DNA from: Marivivens aquimaris
Lineage (GTDB): Bacteria > Pseudomonadota > Alphaproteobacteria > Rhodobacterales > Rhodobacteraceae
DNA: 64,000 nt
Assembly (NCBI RefSeq): GCF_015220045.1
Contig: NZ_JADBGB010000001.1
Span: 558,001 to 622,000, forward strand
Direction of reading: 5' to 3'
Position numbers and translations under genes: made by a program. Within the stretch, counting starts at the first letter, position 1; each line of letters starts with the position of its first letter. Under the pieces are notes generated by a model that did no database searches, was not told where the DNA came from, and saw only the letters and a list, made by a program, of their open reading frames with translations. This document shows positions 63,182-64,000 of this stretch, piece by piece.

Positions 63182-64000
63182 TCAGTTCTCCATTTTGGGA
63201 AGTCGAAGCACGCGGGAGTGTCCGTGTGCCGTTTTCTGCCTGCGCCAAGTGGCGCGGCGTCCGCCGGCCAGAATGGCTAAGGTTGCGTGACCGAGCTTGG
63301 CCTTGATGGCGGTCTCGGCGCGGAGCTTGTTGGCGGCTGCTTCCTTCGCGGCCGCGACAGCGTCGTGCCGCTGGCCGATTAGCTCCAAAATCTCGCCGTC
63401 TTGTGTGAGGTCGGCCACCTCCTCGTCGTCGCCGTGGCGGTAGATCGCGTCGACGGTTTCCGCGTCTGCGATCAGGTCCAGCTCGGGACGGGTTCCATCC
63501 TCGACGCCTTTCCAAAACGCGGCGGTGCGCTTGGTGATGTTGGCCCACAGGCCATCGTGCAGTTCGACCTCAAGCTCCGGCATGGTGAGGCCAAAGCCGA
63601 CCACGAGGGGAGCGACTGCGGCCCATGATGCGCCGACCAGCTTCGCCTCGATGCTGGCCTGAATGGCGATCCAGAGCGGCGGCTCGACGGCATCCTCGGT
63701 GCACCATTTCGCGCGATACGCATCCTCCGCGACGCTCTTGATCTGGATGATGCCGACGCCACGGGTGGGGCAGTCAACGATCACGTCCGGGGTTGCGCCT
63801 ATGCGATGCTCGGGGGAGCGGTAGTATCGGTTTTCGGCGGCGTTGTGTTCGATGGTCCATTCAGGGTGACGATCGCGGAGGATCTGAACCGCGACCGGTT
63901 CGAGGTAGCGCCCGCGCATCATCGCAGGGCTGTCTTGATCGAGGCGGGGTGGCAGCAGCTTGGACTTTTCCGCCCAGAGGCTTGCCAGTGTTGTGAAGGG
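63182..64000 (-). CDS. YqaJ-type phage recombination exonuclease, N-terminus cut by window edge
   Basis: The frame is open to the right edge and gives about 272 residues without the true start. The YqaJ/lambda-exonuclease core is visible: LASLWAEKSKLLPP near the edge, MMRGRYLEPVAVQIL with the first metal Glu, IGATPDVIVD with the Asp, and GIIQIKSVAEDAYRAKW with Gln-x-Lys where many relatives have Glu-x-Lys. WIAIQASIEAKLVGASWAAVAPLV continues the fold. It resects DNA 5' to 3' for single-strand annealing recombination. Confidence 0.85.
   Translation of the reverse strand, partial: PFTTLASLWAEKSKLLPPRLDQDSPAMMRGRYLEPVAVQILRDRHPEWTIEHNAAENRYYRSPEHRIGATPDVIVDCPTRGVGIIQIKSVAEDAYRAKWCTEDAVEPPLWIAIQASIEAKLVGASWAAVAPLVVGFGLTMPELEVELHDGLWANITKRTAAFWKGVEDGTRPELDLIADAETVDAIYRHGDDEEVADLTQDGEILELIGQRHDAVAAAKEAAANKLRAETAIKAKLGHATLAILAGGRRATWRRQKTAHGHSRVLRLPKMEN

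Larger units (their letters stand above)
59150..64000. mobile_element. Prophage or phage-derived island inserted in dusA (left part)
   Basis: From the dusA break to the right edge all genes read on the minus strand. Those recognised are phage early functions: a PrtN-like activator, a DnaQ-like exonuclease and a YqaJ-type recombination exonuclease, with several small unknowns in close packing. No structural or integrase gene is visible in this part, so the element continues beyond 64000. Confidence 0.8.

Overview
The window reads as an alphaproteobacterial chromosome segment of the Rhodobacterales / roseobacter type. Coding density is high and GC is high. Supporting signs are a GTTC-N7-GTTC SOS box, a Fur-family gene divergent from a sitABCD-type manganese transporter (the usual Mur arrangement), a TGA-N9-TCA iron box in front of hemP, a ROK-controlled xylose operon with a one-domain XylG, a DMSP-demethylase-like protein, and a PutA without a DNA-binding domain. 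Genus is not determinable by eye. No gap between genes exceeds 300 bases.

Layout. 1-5.5 kb (minus): the SOS mutasome imuA-imuB-dnaE2; dnaE2 runs off the left edge. 5.6-8.4 kb: a di-haem MauG/CcpA-type peroxidase converging tail to tail on a secreted FG-GAP/UnbV repeat protein. 8.4-16 kb: ROK repressor divergent from xylF-xylH-xylG-xylB-xylA, closed by a terminator. 16-17.5 kb: an EEP-family hydrolase and a YjdF-like membrane protein. 17.5-21 kb: pcaI-pcaJ-pcaF (last steps of the beta-ketoadipate pathway) divergent from an IclR regulator. 21-24.7 kb (minus): FkbM methyltransferase, an alpha/beta-hydrolase, and a glycosyltransferase fused to a second hydrolase of the same kind. 25-29 kb: a glutathione-peroxidase-like protein and PutA. 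29-33.2 kb: Mur and sitABCD with several Mur-box-like repeats between them. 33.2-34.4 kb: an AGE-family sugar isomerase. 34.7-39 kb: Lrp regulator, DmdA/GcvT-like protein, a crotonase without catalytic glutamates, and an acyl-CoA ligase. 39-45.2 kb: TPP riboswitch and thiC-O-S-G-E-F-D. 45.2-45.8 kb: a LysE-type exporter. 46-51.4 kb: TonB-dependent receptor, PiuC-like hydroxylase, exbB-exbD-tonB. 51.4-52.7 kb (minus): hemP and an FMN 2-hydroxyacid oxidase behind an iron box. 52.8-55.4 kb: TetR regulator divergent from a CocE-type hydrolase. 55.6-57.9 kb (minus): a small Cys/His/Met secreted protein, a c-type cytochrome and a multicopper oxidase, probably a copper module. 58-59 kb: a second FkbM methyltransferase. 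59.1 kb to the right edge: the first codons of dusA, broken at its known phage attachment position, then minus-strand prophage early genes (PrtN-like activator, DnaQ-like exonuclease, YqaJ-type exonuclease and unknowns).

How it fits together. Much of the window is metabolite capture and its control: xylose, proline and aromatic catabolism, Mn and Fe uptake, and thiamine synthesis, each with its own visible regulatory site. The two least explained blocks are the glycosyltransferase/hydrolase cluster at 21-24.7 kb and the DmdA-like/crotonase/ligase operon at 35-39 kb. The right end is a prophage or related island in dusA whose other end, and integrase, lie outside the window.
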